Shown: positions 18,247-30,164, numbered from the stretch's first letter. The stretch is DNA of 64,000 nt from Streptomyces verrucosisporus (GCF_017114865.1 NZ_JADEYH010000003.1:124001-188000), one strand, 5' to 3'. Numbers and translations: made by a program. The notes: a model not told the origin generated them from the letters alone.

Positions 18247-19062
18247 GTGGGAGTTCTGAAGCGCTTCGAGCAGCGTCTCGAGGGTCTCGTCAACGGCACC
18301 TTCGCCAAGGTGTTCAAATCCGAGGTGCAGCCCGTCGAGATCGCGGGCGCCCTCCAGCGCGAGTGCGACAACAACGCCACCATCTGGAACCGGGAGCGGA
18401 CGGTCGTCCCCAACGACTTCGTCGTCCAGCTCAGCGCCCCGGACTTCGAGCGCCTCAGCCCCTACTCCGGTCAGCTCGGCGACGAGCTGGCCGGCATGGT
18501 GCGCGAGTACGCCAAGCAGCAGCGCTACACCTTCATGGGCTCGGTCAAGGTGGGCCTGGAGCGGGCCGACGACCTCGACACCGGCCTGTACCGGGTGCGC
18601 AGCCGCACCCTCGCCTCCAGCTCCTCCCAGCACCAGTCCCCGCACGGCGCGCCACCTGCCCCACAGGCCCCCGGAGCCCCCGGCGGCTACGGGTACCCGC
18701 CGCAGCGCCCGGCCGGGCCGCCGCCCATGCCTGCCGGCCCGCCCCCCGGGCACGCCCCCGGCGCTCCGATGCCGCCCGCCCGGACCCGCCACTGGATCGA
18801 GATCAACGGCACCCGCCACCAGATCTCCCGCCCCACCATGGTGCTGGGCCGCTCCACCGAGACCGACGTGCGGATCGACGACCCCGGCGTCTCCCGGCGC
18901 CACTGCGAGATCAGGGCCGGAAATCCGGCGACGGTCCAGGATCTGGGCTCCACCAACGGCATCGTGGTGGACGGACAGCACACCACGCGCGCTACGCTCC
19001 GCGACGGCTCACGCATCGTCGTGGGCAGCACCACGATCATTTACCGGCAAGCCGAAGGGTGA
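18247..19062 (+). CDS. fhaA: FhaA: DUF3662 and FHA domain protein
   Basis: 271 residues. N-terminal DUF3662/FhaA_N domain (about 1-115, GVLKRFEQRLEGLVNGTFAK), a Pro/Gly-rich linker (130-178) and a C-terminal FHA domain (about 185-268) with LGRSTETDVRIDDPGVSRRH and DLGSTNG, the phosphothreonine-binding residues. In actinobacteria FhaA binds phosphorylated PknB-system partners and affects peptidoglycan precursor flow. First gene of the fhaA-fhaB-pstP-rodA-pbpA-pknB operon. GTG start behind GGAAGGAGG. Confidence 0.94.
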   Translation: MGVLKRFEQRLEGLVNGTFAKVFKSEVQPVEIAGALQRECDNNATIWNRERTVVPNDFVVQLSAPDFERLSPYSGQLGDELAGMVREYAKQQRYTFMGSVKVGLERADDLDTGLYRVRSRTLASSSSQHQSPHGAPPAPQAPGAPGGYGYPPQRPAGPPPMPAGPPPGHAPGAPMPPARTRHWIEINGTRHQISRPTMVLGRSTETDVRIDDPGVSRRHCEIRAGNPATVQDLGSTNGIVVDGQHTTRATLRDGSRIVVGSTTIIYRQAEG

Positions 19063-19072
19063 AGCGGGGGCA

Positions 19073-19573
19073 ATGTCAGAGCTGACCCTGACGGTCATGC
19101 GGTTGGGTTTTCTCGCCGTACTGTGGCTGTTCGTCATCGTGACCGTGCAGGTCATCAGGAGCGACCTCTTCGGCACCCGCGTGACCCAGCGCACGGCCCG
19201 CCGTGCCGAGGCCCAGCGTCCTCCCCAGCCGCGCCAGGCCCCGCAGCAGGCGGCCCGCGGCGGGCGGCAGCGCCGCGGCGCCCCGACCAAGCTGGTGGTG
19301 ACCGAGGGGTCACTCACCGGCACCACCGTGGCCCTCCAGGGCCAGACCATCACGCTCGGCCGGGCCCACGACTCCACGATCGTGCTGGACGACGACTACG
19401 CCTCCAGCCGCCACGCCAGGATCTACCCGGACCGCGACGGCCAGTGGATCGTCGAGGACCTGGGTTCCACCAACGGCACGTACCTGGACCGGACCCGGCT
19501 CACCACACCGACACCGATCCCGCCCGGTGCGCCGATCCGCATCGGCAAGACGGTCATCGAGCTGCGGAAGTAG
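19073..19573 (+). CDS. fhaB: FhaB: membrane-anchored FHA domain protein
   Basis: 166 residues. One N-terminal transmembrane helix (about 5-26, LTVMRLGFLAVLWLFVIVTV), a basic linker and an FHA domain (about 78-160) with LGRAHDSTIVLDDDYASSRH and DLGSTNGTYLD. The Mycobacterium counterpart (FipA) couples phospho-signals to cell division. It lies 10 bp after fhaA. Confidence 0.93.
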   Translation: MSELTLTVMRLGFLAVLWLFVIVTVQVIRSDLFGTRVTQRTARRAEAQRPPQPRQAPQQAARGGRQRRGAPTKLVVTEGSLTGTTVALQGQTITLGRAHDSTIVLDDDYASSRHARIYPDRDGQWIVEDLGSTNGTYLDRTRLTTPTPIPPGAPIRIGKTVIELRK

Positions 19574-19607
19574 TGAACGCGACCATGACGACCGGAGGGT
19601 GGGCACC

Positions 19608-21200
19608 GTGCGGATGTACCCGGAGCCGACGGGCGAGGTGCGCATGAGTCTGTCACTGCGCTTCGCCGCCGGATCGCACAGAGGCATGATCCGCGAGGGC
19701 AACGAGGACTCCGGCTACGCCGGTCCCCGGCTGCTCGCGATCGCCGACGGGATGGGCGGCCAGGCCGCCGGCGAGGTCGCCAGCTCGGAGGTGATCTCGA
19801 TCCTCGTGCAGCTGGACGACGACGTCCCCGGCTCCGACCTGCTCACCTCGCTGGGCACGGCGGTGCAGCGCGCCAACGAGCAGCTGCGCGTCATGGTCGA
19901 GGAGGACCCGCAGCTGGAGGGCATGGGCACCACGCTCACCGCCCTGCTGTGGACGGGCCGGCGGCTCGGTCTGGTGCACGTCGGCGACTCCCGCGCGTAC
20001 CTGCTGCGCGACGGCCGGCTCACCCAGATCACCCAGGACCACACCTGGGTCCAGCGCCTGGTGGACGAGGGCCGGATCACCGAGGAGGAGGCCACCACCC
20101 ACCCGCAGCGCTCCCTGCTGATGCGCGCGCTGGGCAGCGGCGACCACGTGGAACCGGACCTGTCCATCCGCGAGGTGCGGGCCGGGGACCGCTACCTGCT
20201 GTGCTCCGACGGCCTGTCCGGCGTCGTCAGCCACCAGACGATGGAGGAGACCCTCGCCGCCCACCAGGAGCCGCACGAGACCGTGCAGGAGCTGATCCAG
20301 CTCGCCCTGCGCGGCGGCGGTCCCGACAACATCACCTGCATCGTCGCGGACGTCCTGGACGTCGGCGACGACACCCTCGCCGGCCGGCTCAACGACACCC
20401 CGGTCATCGTCGGCGCCGTCGCCGAGAACCAGCAGCAGCTCGGCGACTCCGGCGCCCTCCGGACCCCGGCGGCCCGCGCCGCCGAGCTCGGCCGCGGCGG
20501 CGTGCCCCAGCAGCAGTCGTCCGAGGGGCCGCAGGGGAGCTTCGGCCCGCCCGGCAGCGGTGGCGCCACCCCGCCCGCCGGGGCGTTCGGCACCTACGCC
20601 GAGGGCGACTTCGCCAAACCGCGCAAGCGGTTCAGGTGGCTGAAGCGGATCCTCCTCGCCCTGCTCGTCCTCGGTCTGCTCGGCGGCGGCCTGTACGGCG
20701 CCCACAGATGGACCCAGACCCAGTTCTACGTCGGGGCCGACGGCGACCGCGTCGCGATCTACCGCGGCATCAGCCAGAAGCTGGCCTGGATCCGGCTCAG
20801 TGAGGTCGAGCGGAGTTCGCCGGTCGAACTCAAGTACCTCCCGACCTACCAGCGCAACGAGGTCGAGGCCGGGATCTCCATGGACAGCCTCGCCCAGGCG
20901 GAGAGCCGGCTGGAGAAACTGGCGGAGCAGGCCGAGGTCTGCGAGATCGTCGCCGCCCAGCGCAGGGCGAAGGAGCGCGCGGAGACGGAGGCCGGGAAGG
21001 CCGACGAGAACGGCTCCGCCCGCGAGGGCGACGGAGCCGGCGAGCGCTCCGAGCCGTCCGCCTCCCCCGACCCGGCCACCTCCTCTCCCGACTCCCTCAA
21101 CTCCGCCGCCACCGCCAGCGTCAAGAGCCCGACCGCTCCCACCCCCGGCCCCACCCTCCCGGAGGAGCAGCAGAGGCTCGCCAAGCAGTGCACCACGTGA
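19608..21200 (+). CDS. pstP: PP2C-type Ser/Thr protein phosphatase PstP
   Basis: 530 residues. PP2C catalytic domain (about 10-250) with metal-binding motifs NEDSG, ADGMGG, GDSRAY, SDGLSG and GGPDNI. A linker, one transmembrane helix (about 345-367, RILLALLVLGLLGGGLYGAH) and an external Glu/Ala/Ser-rich tail follow. It reverses phosphorylation by PknB. GTG at 19608 chosen because GGAGGG is 8 bases upstream; ATG at 19614 is an alternative. Confidence 0.94.
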   Translation: MRMYPEPTGEVRMSLSLRFAAGSHRGMIREGNEDSGYAGPRLLAIADGMGGQAAGEVASSEVISILVQLDDDVPGSDLLTSLGTAVQRANEQLRVMVEEDPQLEGMGTTLTALLWTGRRLGLVHVGDSRAYLLRDGRLTQITQDHTWVQRLVDEGRITEEEATTHPQRSLLMRALGSGDHVEPDLSIREVRAGDRYLLCSDGLSGVVSHQTMEETLAAHQEPHETVQELIQLALRGGGPDNITCIVADVLDVGDDTLAGRLNDTPVIVGAVAENQQQLGDSGALRTPAARAAELGRGGVPQQQSSEGPQGSFGPPGSGGATPPAGAFGTYAEGDFAKPRKRFRWLKRILLALLVLGLLGGGLYGAHRWTQTQFYVGADGDRVAIYRGISQKLAWIRLSEVERSSPVELKYLPTYQRNEVEAGISMDSLAQAESRLEKLAEQAEVCEIVAAQRRAKERAETEAGKADENGSAREGDGAGERSEPSASPDPATSSPDSLNSAATASVKSPTAPTPGPTLPEEQQRLAKQCTT

Positions 21201-21216
21201 TAAGGGGCCGCACGCC

Positions 21217-22620
21217 ATGAGCACCAGTCAAGCCACCGGGACCACCGGCAGCAACACGACGATCTCCCCCGGAGGTCTGCCCAGCCGCCGCAACACCGAG
21301 CTGGCGATGCTCGTCTTCGCCGTACTGATCCCGGTTTTCGCCTACGCCAACGTGGGCCTGGCCATCAACGGCGAGATGCCCGCCGGCATGCTCGGCTACG
21401 GCCTCGGCCTCGGTCTGATGGCCGGCGTGGCCCACCTCGTGGTGCGCAGGTTCGCGCCGTACGCCGACCCGCTGATGCTGCCGATCGCCACGCTCCTCAA
21501 CGGGCTGGGGCTGGTGCTGATCTGGCGGCTCGACCAGTCGGAGAGACTGGTGGACCCCCCCGGCGCGCCCAACCAGCTGATGTGGTCCGCGCTGGGGATA
21601 GCGCTCTTCCTCGCGGTGCTGGTCTTCCTCAAGGACCACCGCATCCTGCAGCGCTACACCTACATCTCCATGGTCGTCGCGCTGGTCCTGCTGATCCTGC
21701 CGATGTTCTTCCCCGCCGTGAACGGCGCCAAGATCTGGATCTCCATCGGCGGGATGTCCATCCAGCCCGGCGAGTTCGCCAAGATCATCATCGCGGTCTT
21801 CTTCGCCGGCTACCTGATGGTCAAGCGGGACGCACTGGCCCTGGCCAGCCGCCGTTTCCTGGGCCTGTACCTGCCGCGCGGCCGCGACCTCGGCCCGATC
21901 CTGGCGATCTGGGCCCTGAGCGTGCTCATCCTGGTCTTCGAGACCGACCTGGGCACCTCGCTGCTCTTCTTCGGCCTCTTCGTGGTGATGCTCTACGTGG
22001 CCACCGAGCGCACCAGCTGGATCCTCTTCGGCCTCACCCTGGCCCTCGTCGGCGCGGTGGCCGTGGCCAGCTTCGAACCTCACGTCCAGAGCCGCGTGCA
22101 GGACTGGCTCGACCCCTTCCACGTCGTCCGCGAGACCGGTAACGCCAACCAGCCCGCACAGGCCATGTGGGCCTTCGGCGCGGGTGGCATCCTCGGCACC
22201 GGGCTGGGCCAGGGCAACTCCGATCTGATCATGTTCGCGGCCAAGAGCGACTACATCTTCGCCACCGTCGCCGAGGAGCTGGGCCTGACCGGTGTCATGG
22301 CGTTCGTGCTGCTGTACGGCCTGCTGGTCGAGCGCGGTATCCGCACCGCCCTGGCGGCCCGCGACCCGTTCGGCAAGCTGCTGGCCGTCGGGCTGTCCGC
22401 GGCCTTCGCCATCCAGGTCTTCGTGGTGGCCGGCGGTGTGATGGCCCTGATCCCGCTGACCGGTATGACCATGCCCTTCCTCGCTCAGGGTGGCTCGTCG
22501 GTCATCGCCAACTGGGCGCTGGTCGCGATCCTGCTGAAGATCAGCGACACCGCCCGGCGTCCCGCACCGGCCCCCGCACCCTCACCCGATGTCGAGATGA
22601 CCCAGGTGGTCCGATCGTGA
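21217..22620 (+). CDS. rodA: FtsW/RodA/SpoVE family peptidoglycan glycosyltransferase
   Basis: 467 residues, about ten transmembrane segments. SEDS-family hallmarks: GAKIWISIGGMSIQPGEFAKI and FAAKSDYIFATVAEELGLTG. It polymerises lipid II, working with the class B PBP encoded immediately downstream (overlap GTGA). Its place in the pknB operon and pairing with pbpA suggest the RodA-type role in hyphal growth rather than septal FtsW. Confidence 0.93.
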   Translation: MSTSQATGTTGSNTTISPGGLPSRRNTELAMLVFAVLIPVFAYANVGLAINGEMPAGMLGYGLGLGLMAGVAHLVVRRFAPYADPLMLPIATLLNGLGLVLIWRLDQSERLVDPPGAPNQLMWSALGIALFLAVLVFLKDHRILQRYTYISMVVALVLLILPMFFPAVNGAKIWISIGGMSIQPGEFAKIIIAVFFAGYLMVKRDALALASRRFLGLYLPRGRDLGPILAIWALSVLILVFETDLGTSLLFFGLFVVMLYVATERTSWILFGLTLALVGAVAVASFEPHVQSRVQDWLDPFHVVRETGNANQPAQAMWAFGAGGILGTGLGQGNSDLIMFAAKSDYIFATVAEELGLTGVMAFVLLYGLLVERGIRTALAARDPFGKLLAVGLSAAFAIQVFVVAGGVMALIPLTGMTMPFLAQGGSSVIANWALVAILLKISDTARRPAPAPAPSPDVEMTQVVRS

Positions 22621-24074
22621 ACAAGCCACTGCGCCGTGTCGCCATCTTCTGCGGTCTGCTCATGGTCGCCCTGATGGTCCGCAGCAACTGGATCCAGTTC
22701 GCCCAGGGCGACGAGCTGAGGAACGACCCGAAGAACCGCCGTGTCGCCATCGAGCGGTACGCCCAGCCGCGCGGCAACATCATCGTCGACGGCAAGGCCG
22801 TCACCGGATCGAAGGCGACCGAGGGCACCGACTTCAAGTACAAGCGGACGTACAGGAACGGCGAGATCTGGGCCCCGGTGACCGGCTACGCCTCCCAGGC
22901 CTTCGGCGCCACCCAGCTCGAGTCCATCTACGACGGCATCCTCACCGGCGACGACGACCGGCTGTTCTTCAACCAGACCATCGACATGCTCACCGGCGAG
23001 GACCAGAAGGGCGGCAACGTCGTCACGACGCTGGACGCCGACGTCCAGAAGGCCGGCTTCGAGGAGATGGGCGACAAGAAGGGCGCGGCCGTCGCGATCA
23101 ACCCGGAGACGGGCGCGATCCTGGGTCTGGTCAGCACCCCCTCCTACGACCCCTCCTCCTTCGCGGGGAACTCCTCCAAGGACGCGGAGAAGTGGAACGG
23201 CCTGCTGAAGGACGAGGACGAGCCGATGCTCAACCGGGCGCTGCGCCAGACCTACCCGCCCGGCTCGACGTTCAAGGTCGTCACCGCCGCCGCGGCGCTG
23301 GAGAGCGGCATGTACGACATCGACGAGAAGACCGACACCCCGGACCCGTACCGGCTGCCGCAGAGCACCACCGACCTGGGCAACGACGGCAACCACCCCT
23401 GTGAGGACGCCTCGCTGCGGGTGGCCATGCAGTGGTCGTGCAACACAGTCTTCGCCAAGATCAGCGACGAGCTCGGCAACGAGAAGATGATCGATTACTC
23501 CGAGCGGTTCGGCTTCAACCAGGAGCACTTCGTCCCGGTCCGCGCCGCCGAGTCCGTCTACCCCGAGGACAACCGGCCGCAGAACGCCATGGCCGGCATC
23601 GGCCAGGCGTCCAACCGCGCCACCCCGCTCCAGATGGCCATGGTGGCCGCCGCCGTCGCCAACGACGGCAAGATGATGGAGCCGTACATGATGGACCAGC
23701 TCATCGCGCCGGGTCTCAGCGTCGTCGAGGAGCACAAGCCCAGGGAGATGGGCGAGGTCGTCTCGGGGGAGAACGCCCAGAAGCTCCAGCAGATGATGGA
23801 GACGGTCGTCGAGAAGGGCACGGGGGTCCCCGCGCAGATCGACGGCGTCACGGTGGGCGGCAAGACCGGTACCGCGCAGCACGGCGAGAACAACGAGAAG
23901 AACCCGTACGCGTGGTTCATCTCGTACGCCAAGACCTCCGACGGCTCGACCCCGATCGCCGTCGCGGTCGTCGTCGAGAGCGCCGACGTCCTCCGCGACG
24001 ACATCGCGGGCAGCAAGCTGGCCGCCCCGGTGGCCAAGGCCATGATGGAGGCGGCTCTCGACGGCAAGAGGTGA
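22617..24074 (+). CDS. pbpA: class B penicillin-binding protein PbpA
   Basis: 485 residues. N-terminal signal anchor (VAIFCGLLMVALMVRS), PBP dimerisation region and C-terminal transpeptidase with STFK in YPPGSTFKVVTAA (active serine), SCN in MQWSCNTVF, and KTG in GGKTGTAQ. Cross-links glycan made by its RodA partner outside the membrane. The GTG overlaps the rodA stop. Confidence 0.95.
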   Translation: MNKPLRRVAIFCGLLMVALMVRSNWIQFAQGDELRNDPKNRRVAIERYAQPRGNIIVDGKAVTGSKATEGTDFKYKRTYRNGEIWAPVTGYASQAFGATQLESIYDGILTGDDDRLFFNQTIDMLTGEDQKGGNVVTTLDADVQKAGFEEMGDKKGAAVAINPETGAILGLVSTPSYDPSSFAGNSSKDAEKWNGLLKDEDEPMLNRALRQTYPPGSTFKVVTAAAALESGMYDIDEKTDTPDPYRLPQSTTDLGNDGNHPCEDASLRVAMQWSCNTVFAKISDELGNEKMIDYSERFGFNQEHFVPVRAAESVYPEDNRPQNAMAGIGQASNRATPLQMAMVAAAVANDGKMMEPYMMDQLIAPGLSVVEEHKPREMGEVVSGENAQKLQQMMETVVEKGTGVPAQIDGVTVGGKTGTAQHGENNEKNPYAWFISYAKTSDGSTPIAVAVVVESADVLRDDIAGSKLAAPVAKAMMEAALDGKR

Positions 24075-24223
24075 CCGGGAGGCCCGGTCTCCTCGGCGGT
24101 CGCGCCGAAGGTCACATCAGCGGTCGCATCCCGGCCCGCCGCACGGTCCGGGTACCGTATGCCGAGCAGCACCGCCGGACCGCGCAGGGAGACGGTCAGG
24201 ACGCACGGAGAGGGCTGGAGACT

Positions 24224-26230
<2,007 letters not shown>

Positions 26231-26285
26231 TCCCGCAGGACGCCTGCCGCCCACCGCCCGCGAGACCCGTACGCACGCGGTGCAG

Positions 26286-26325
26286 CCGAGGGCCCCGACC
26301 GGAAGCGACCGGTCGGGGCCCTCGG
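26286..26325. terminator. strong hairpin after pknB
   Basis: 17-base perfect arms (26286-26302 and 26309-26325) with loop AAGCGA. It separates pknB from the convergent sortase genes. Confidence 0.8.
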
Positions 26326-26466
26326 GCGTTCCGTCCCCGGGCGGACCGGGCGGACTGGGCCGGCGGGGCGGTGGTGCCGCGGACGGTAGGCGCCGCGGCC
26401 GGGGCCCCACCGCCCGGCCACAGCCCGGCCACCACTCAGCGCCTGCCGCTCAGCGCGGCGTACCGG

Positions 26467-27216
26467 TCAGCGCAGCTCCTTCGGCGGGGTGCGCTGCTCG
26501 TCCACCTTCTCGGTGCGCACCAGCTCGCCCCAGACGATGTAGCGGTAGTCGGAGGTGAGGATGGGGGTGCAGGTCGTCAGGGTGACGTACCGGCCGGGCT
26601 TCTTCTTCCCGGACTCCTCGGGGATGTCCGCCAGCACGCCGACGTTGTACTTGGATGTCTTGGGGAGCGTCTCGTAGACCTTGTAGACGTACCAGGTGTC
26701 CTCGGTCTCCACGACGATCGGGTCACCCTCGTCGATCTTGTGGATGTCGTGGAACTTGGCGCCGTGGCCGTCGCGGTGCGCGGCCAGCGAGAAGTTCCCC
26801 TCGCCCTCCCACGGCGGCGCGGCCTCCACGGGGTCGGTGTAGTAGCCGGCGACGCCCTTGTTCAGCTCCTCGGTGTCGGTGCCCTTCTTGATCAGCACCT
26901 CGCCGCCCATGGACGGCACATGGAGGAAGCCGACGCCGTCCCCGCCCTCGTACTCCTTCTTCCCCTCGCCGCCCGGCCCGTCCTTCGCCCAGCTCTCGCG
27001 CACCTCGTTGCCGTCGCGCTCGGCCTCGCGGTTGGCGAGCACGTTCGTCCACCACAGCGAGTAGGCGACGAAGAGGCCCAGCACCACACCGGCGGTGATC
27101 AGCACCTCGCCCAGCAGACTGACAACGGCCGGAAGCCAGGAGCGCCGGCGGCGGGGGGCGGGCGGCGGGCCCGTCCGCGAACCGTTGTCCTGGTCGATCA
27201 CTGCCACCCGACGCAC
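26467..27216 (-). CDS. srtE2: class E sortase (SrtE2-like)
   Basis: 249 residues. One N-terminal membrane helix (about 30-52) followed by the SLWWTN segment, then a sortase beta-barrel. The catalytic histidine is in FSLAAHRDGHG, the cysteine in TLTTCTP and the arginine in SDYRYIVWG. Class E sortases recognise LAXTG and anchor chaplins to the wall in Streptomyces. It lies 33 bp after the second sortase, in the order known for srtE1-srtE2 beside pabA and pknB. Confidence 0.9.
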   Translation of the reverse strand: MRRVAVIDQDNGSRTGPPPAPRRRRSWLPAVVSLLGEVLITAGVVLGLFVAYSLWWTNVLANREAERDGNEVRESWAKDGPGGEGKKEYEGGDGVGFLHVPSMGGEVLIKKGTDTEELNKGVAGYYTDPVEAAPPWEGEGNFSLAAHRDGHGAKFHDIHKIDEGDPIVVETEDTWYVYKVYETLPKTSKYNVGVLADIPEESGKKKPGRYVTLTTCTPILTSDYRYIVWGELVRTEKVDEQRTPPKELR

Positions 27217-27249
27217 CGCCCGTTCCCCTCCGCAGTTCCTGTGCGCAGG

Positions 27250-28485
27250 CTATCGGACGAGAGCGTCCGGCTTCCCCTCGCTGCGCGGACGCTCCTCGGC
27301 CAGCTTCCCCCAGACGATCATCCGGTACTTCGAGGTGAACTCGGGCGTGCAGGTGGTCAGGGTGATGTACCGCCCCGGCCCGGTGAACCCCGATTCCTCG
27401 GGGACGGGGTCGATGACGCCGACGTTCGAGGGCAGGGTGGAGTCGAGGCGGTTGGCCATCTCGTAGACGTAGTAGGTGTCCTTGGTCTCCACCACGATCG
27501 GGTCGCCCGGGTCGAGCTTGTTGATGTAGCGGAACGGCTCGCCGTGGGTGTTGCGGTGCCCGGCCACAGCGAAGTTGCCCTTCTCGTCCCAGGGCATCGC
27601 CGTCTTCAGGGGCTCCTCGCCGTAGTGGCCGACCATGCCCCGGTCGAGGACGCCGTCCTCGTCCACCCCCTCGGCGACGGGCACCTTCACGTCCAGCCTG
27701 GGGATGTGCATGATCGCGAACCCCTCGCCGGCGGAGAAGGCACCGGGGTCGCGGCTGTCCTCCTCCCCCTTCTCGCCCCAGCGCTGCTCCAGCTTCTTCG
27801 CCTCGTCGCCCGCCTGGTGGTTGGCGATCACGTTCGTCCACCACAGCTGGTAGGAGACGAACAGCAGCATCACCACCCCAAGGGTGATGAACAGCTCTCC
27901 GAGGACCCGGCTGGCGACCACCATCGGGCTCTCCCGGCTCGCCCGCGCCGCGCGGCGGCGGGCGGCACGGCCTCCGGGCAGGGGCTCGCCGGCCTCCGGG
28001 GCGGACCCGCCTCCGGACCCGGACGCGGAGGACTTCTCGTGCGGCGCCGGGGACGGGACCGCCACCCGGCGCAGCGCCATCGTCTCGTCCGCCGGGAGGT
28101 GCGCCTGCCGCAGCGCCACCGTCTCGTCGTCGAGGGCCGGGGCCGGTGCGGGCCCGGGAGCCGGTGCGGGCCCGGGAGCGGGAGCCGGCTCGGGGGCGAC
28201 CGGCCGGTACGCCTCCGGGTACATCCGCGGGTAGGAGTCGGCGCCGGGCGCATACGGGTCGGCGTAGGGCGCGTACGTCTGCGGCCGCTCCTCCTCCCGT
28301 ACCGGCTCCTGCCCCGGCAGCGGATCGTTCAGCGGATCGGCGAGCCGCCCCACCGCGGCCTCGAAGGCCTGCTGCTCGGCCTGCTCGGCGTAGTCGTCGG
28401 GGTGGGCGTCGGCGGGCGGGCCGGCCCGGTGGCGCCCGGCGAGCGGGTCAGCCCCGTGGGTGCCCTCCGGACGCAGGGCCGTCAC
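27250..28485 (-). CDS. srtE1: class E sortase with long proline-rich N-terminus (SrtE1-like)
   Basis: 411 residues. The cytoplasmic N-terminal 190 residues are disordered and Pro/Ala-rich, with PAPAPG repeats, and precede a membrane helix (about 191-215) and a sortase domain. Catalytic His in FAVAGHRNTHG, Cys in TLTTCTP, Arg in SKYRMIVWG. The GTG start overlaps the pabA stop (GTGA). The catalytic half is clearly similar to the neighbouring sortase, indicating an old tandem duplication. Confidence 0.9.
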   Translation of the reverse strand: MTALRPEGTHGADPLAGRHRAGPPADAHPDDYAEQAEQQAFEAAVGRLADPLNDPLPGQEPVREEERPQTYAPYADPYAPGADSYPRMYPEAYRPVAPEPAPAPGPAPAPGPAPAPALDDETVALRQAHLPADETMALRRVAVPSPAPHEKSSASGSGGGSAPEAGEPLPGGRAARRRAARASRESPMVVASRVLGELFITLGVVMLLFVSYQLWWTNVIANHQAGDEAKKLEQRWGEKGEEDSRDPGAFSAGEGFAIMHIPRLDVKVPVAEGVDEDGVLDRGMVGHYGEEPLKTAMPWDEKGNFAVAGHRNTHGEPFRYINKLDPGDPIVVETKDTYYVYEMANRLDSTLPSNVGVIDPVPEESGFTGPGRYITLTTCTPEFTSKYRMIVWGKLAEERPRSEGKPDALVR

Positions 28486-29111
28486 GCCCCGACCACGGGG
28501 GCCAACCCCCGCGAGCGCTCCACGGCGCCGGTGTCACCGCACTCCGCGAGCCAGTTGGCGAGCATCAGGTGGCCCCACTCGGTGAGCACCGACTCGGGGT
28601 GGAACTGCACGCCCTCCACGGGCAGTTCCCGGTGACGCAGCCCCATGACCACGCCCGTCTCGGTCCACGCGGTGACCTCCAGCTCCGCCGGGACGGTGGC
28701 GGGCTCGACGGCGAGCGAGTGGTAGCGGGTGGCGGTGAAGGGGGAGGGCAGTCCGGCGAAGACACCGCCGTCGCCATGGCTGACCAGCGACGTCTTGCCG
28801 TGCAGCAGCTCCGGCGCCCGGTCCACCACACCGCCGTAGGCCACGGCCATGGACTGCATGCCCAGGCAGACGCCGAAGACCGGCACACCGCTCGCGGCGC
28901 AGTGCCGGACCATCTCGACGCAGACCCCGGCCTCCTCCGGCGTGCCGGGCCCGGGGGAGAGCAGCACGCCGTCGAAGGAGTCCCGCGCGTGCCCGGGGCG
29001 GACCTCGTCGTTGCGGAGCACCTCGCACTCGGCGCCGAGCTGGTAGAGGTACTGGACGAGGTTGAAGACGAAGCTGTCGTAGTTGTCGACGACCAGGATG
29101 CGCGCGCTCAT
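28482..29111 (-). CDS. pabA: aminodeoxychorismate/anthranilate synthase component II (class I glutamine amidotransferase)
   Basis: 209 residues. Class I GATase: NYDSFVFNL at the start, nucleophile Cys in VFGVCLGMQ, and the His/Glu pair in VQFHPES. It releases ammonia from glutamine for 4-amino-4-deoxychorismate (folate) or anthranilate (Trp) synthesis; the partner component I is not in this window. The ATG overlaps the stop of the 61-residue gene upstream, and its stop overlaps the sortase start. Confidence 0.92.
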   Translation of the reverse strand: MSARILVVDNYDSFVFNLVQYLYQLGAECEVLRNDEVRPGHARDSFDGVLLSPGPGTPEEAGVCVEMVRHCAASGVPVFGVCLGMQSMAVAYGGVVDRAPELLHGKTSLVSHGDGGVFAGLPSPFTATRYHSLAVEPATVPAELEVTAWTETGVVMGLRHRELPVEGVQFHPESVLTEWGHLMLANWLAECGDTGAVERSRGLAPVVGA

Positions 29112-29293
29112 CGTCCCTGCCCCGATCCGGCCCGTCCCTCGTCGACCGTCACGTCACTGAACGGGAGCAGGGGCTCCGCCCAGGGGAAGACGTACTGGAA
29201 GAGCACGTAGACAACCGCCAGGGCCAGCACGAGCGAGAGCAGCGCCCGTACGAGCGTGTTGCCCGGCAGATGCCGCCAGATCCAGCCGTACAT
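29108..29293 (-). CDS. 61-residue single-span membrane protein, unknown function
   Basis: Peptide with one clear transmembrane helix (about 15-36, VRALLSLVLALAVVYVLFQY) and a short acidic C-terminus. The stop overlaps the pabA ATG (ATGA), which supports it being real and cotranscribed with pabA-srtE1-srtE2. No family function recognised. Confidence 0.7.
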   Translation of the reverse strand: MYGWIWRHLPGNTLVRALLSLVLALAVVYVLFQYVFPWAEPLLPFSDVTVDEGRAGSGQGR

Positions 29294-29402
29294 GCCGTGT
29301 AGCCGTCCCTTCTGTTACTCGCGCAACCAGAGTACGGGTACGCGGGCCCGGCGGGAGGCACAAGTCCCGCAATGCGTCACAGGCCACCCGCGGCCCGGCC
29401 GC

Positions 29403-30164
29403 CTAGTCCACCGGCGTGCTCCGGGTCAGGTCGACCGAGCCCGAGTAGCCGGGGAGGGTCACCTTCTCGTGCTCGTCGACCGACCAGCCCAGACCGTAGG
29501 CGTCGACGTACTCCCGGTAGTTGCGGACGGCGGGGGCGGCGTCCAGCGCCTCGCGCATCCGGTCGGGATCGCCGACGGCGGTGACGGTGTACGGCGGGGA
29601 GTACAGACGGCCCTGGAGGATCAGGGTGTTGCCCACGCAGCGCACCGCGCTGGTGGAGATCAGCCGCTGGTCCATGACCTTCATGCCCTCGGCCCCGCCC
29701 GCCCACAGTGCGTTGACCACGGCCTGGAGGTCCTGCTGGTGGACGACGAGGTCGTTGGGCTGGGGTTCGGGGATGCCGGGCATACGGGCGACGGCGTCGG
29801 GCGGGGCGTCGTCGAGGGTGACGGTGAGGCCGGAGCCGGAGAGCTTCTTGGTCCCCGCGGTCCGCTCCAGCTCCTCGAAGACGCGCTTCTCGCTCTCGGT
29901 GCCGCCGCTGTCGCGCCGGGCGAGGGCGTCGACCTCCCGGCGCAGGGATCCCACGGACTCGTTCAGCGCCTCGATGTCGTCGCTGCGGTCCTCGATGAGG
30001 TCGGACAGCCTCAGCATCGAGTCGTCGGTGCGCAGGTCGGTGCCCTGGGCGGTGTTGAAGCTGACCCAGAAGAGGAAGCCGGCGAGGGCGAAGACGCCCG
30101 CCGTGGCGAGCCGGACGGGCCGGAAGCGGGAATTGGTCACCTTACCCTTGTCTCCCTCCAGCAC
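29403..30164 (-). CDS. DUF881 family protein
   Basis: 253 residues. N-terminal transmembrane helix (about 18-38), a coiled coil (about 48-90, [20 protein letters not shown]) and an external DUF881 domain ([52 protein letters not shown]). The family is common next to crgA in actinobacteria; function unproven, with a division or cell-wall role suspected from context. Divergent from crgA. Confidence 0.85.
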   Translation of the reverse strand: MLEGDKGKVTNSRFRPVRLATAGVFALAGFLFWVSFNTAQGTDLRTDDSMLRLSDLIEDRSDDIEALNESVGSLRREVDALARRDSGGTESEKRVFEELERTAGTKKLSGSGLTVTLDDAPPDAVARMPGIPEPQPNDLVVHQQDLQAVVNALWAGGAEGMKVMDQRLISTSAVRCVGNTLILQGRLYSPPYTVTAVGDPDRMREALDAAPAVRNYREYVDAYGLGWSVDEHEKVTLPGYSGSVDLTRSTPVD

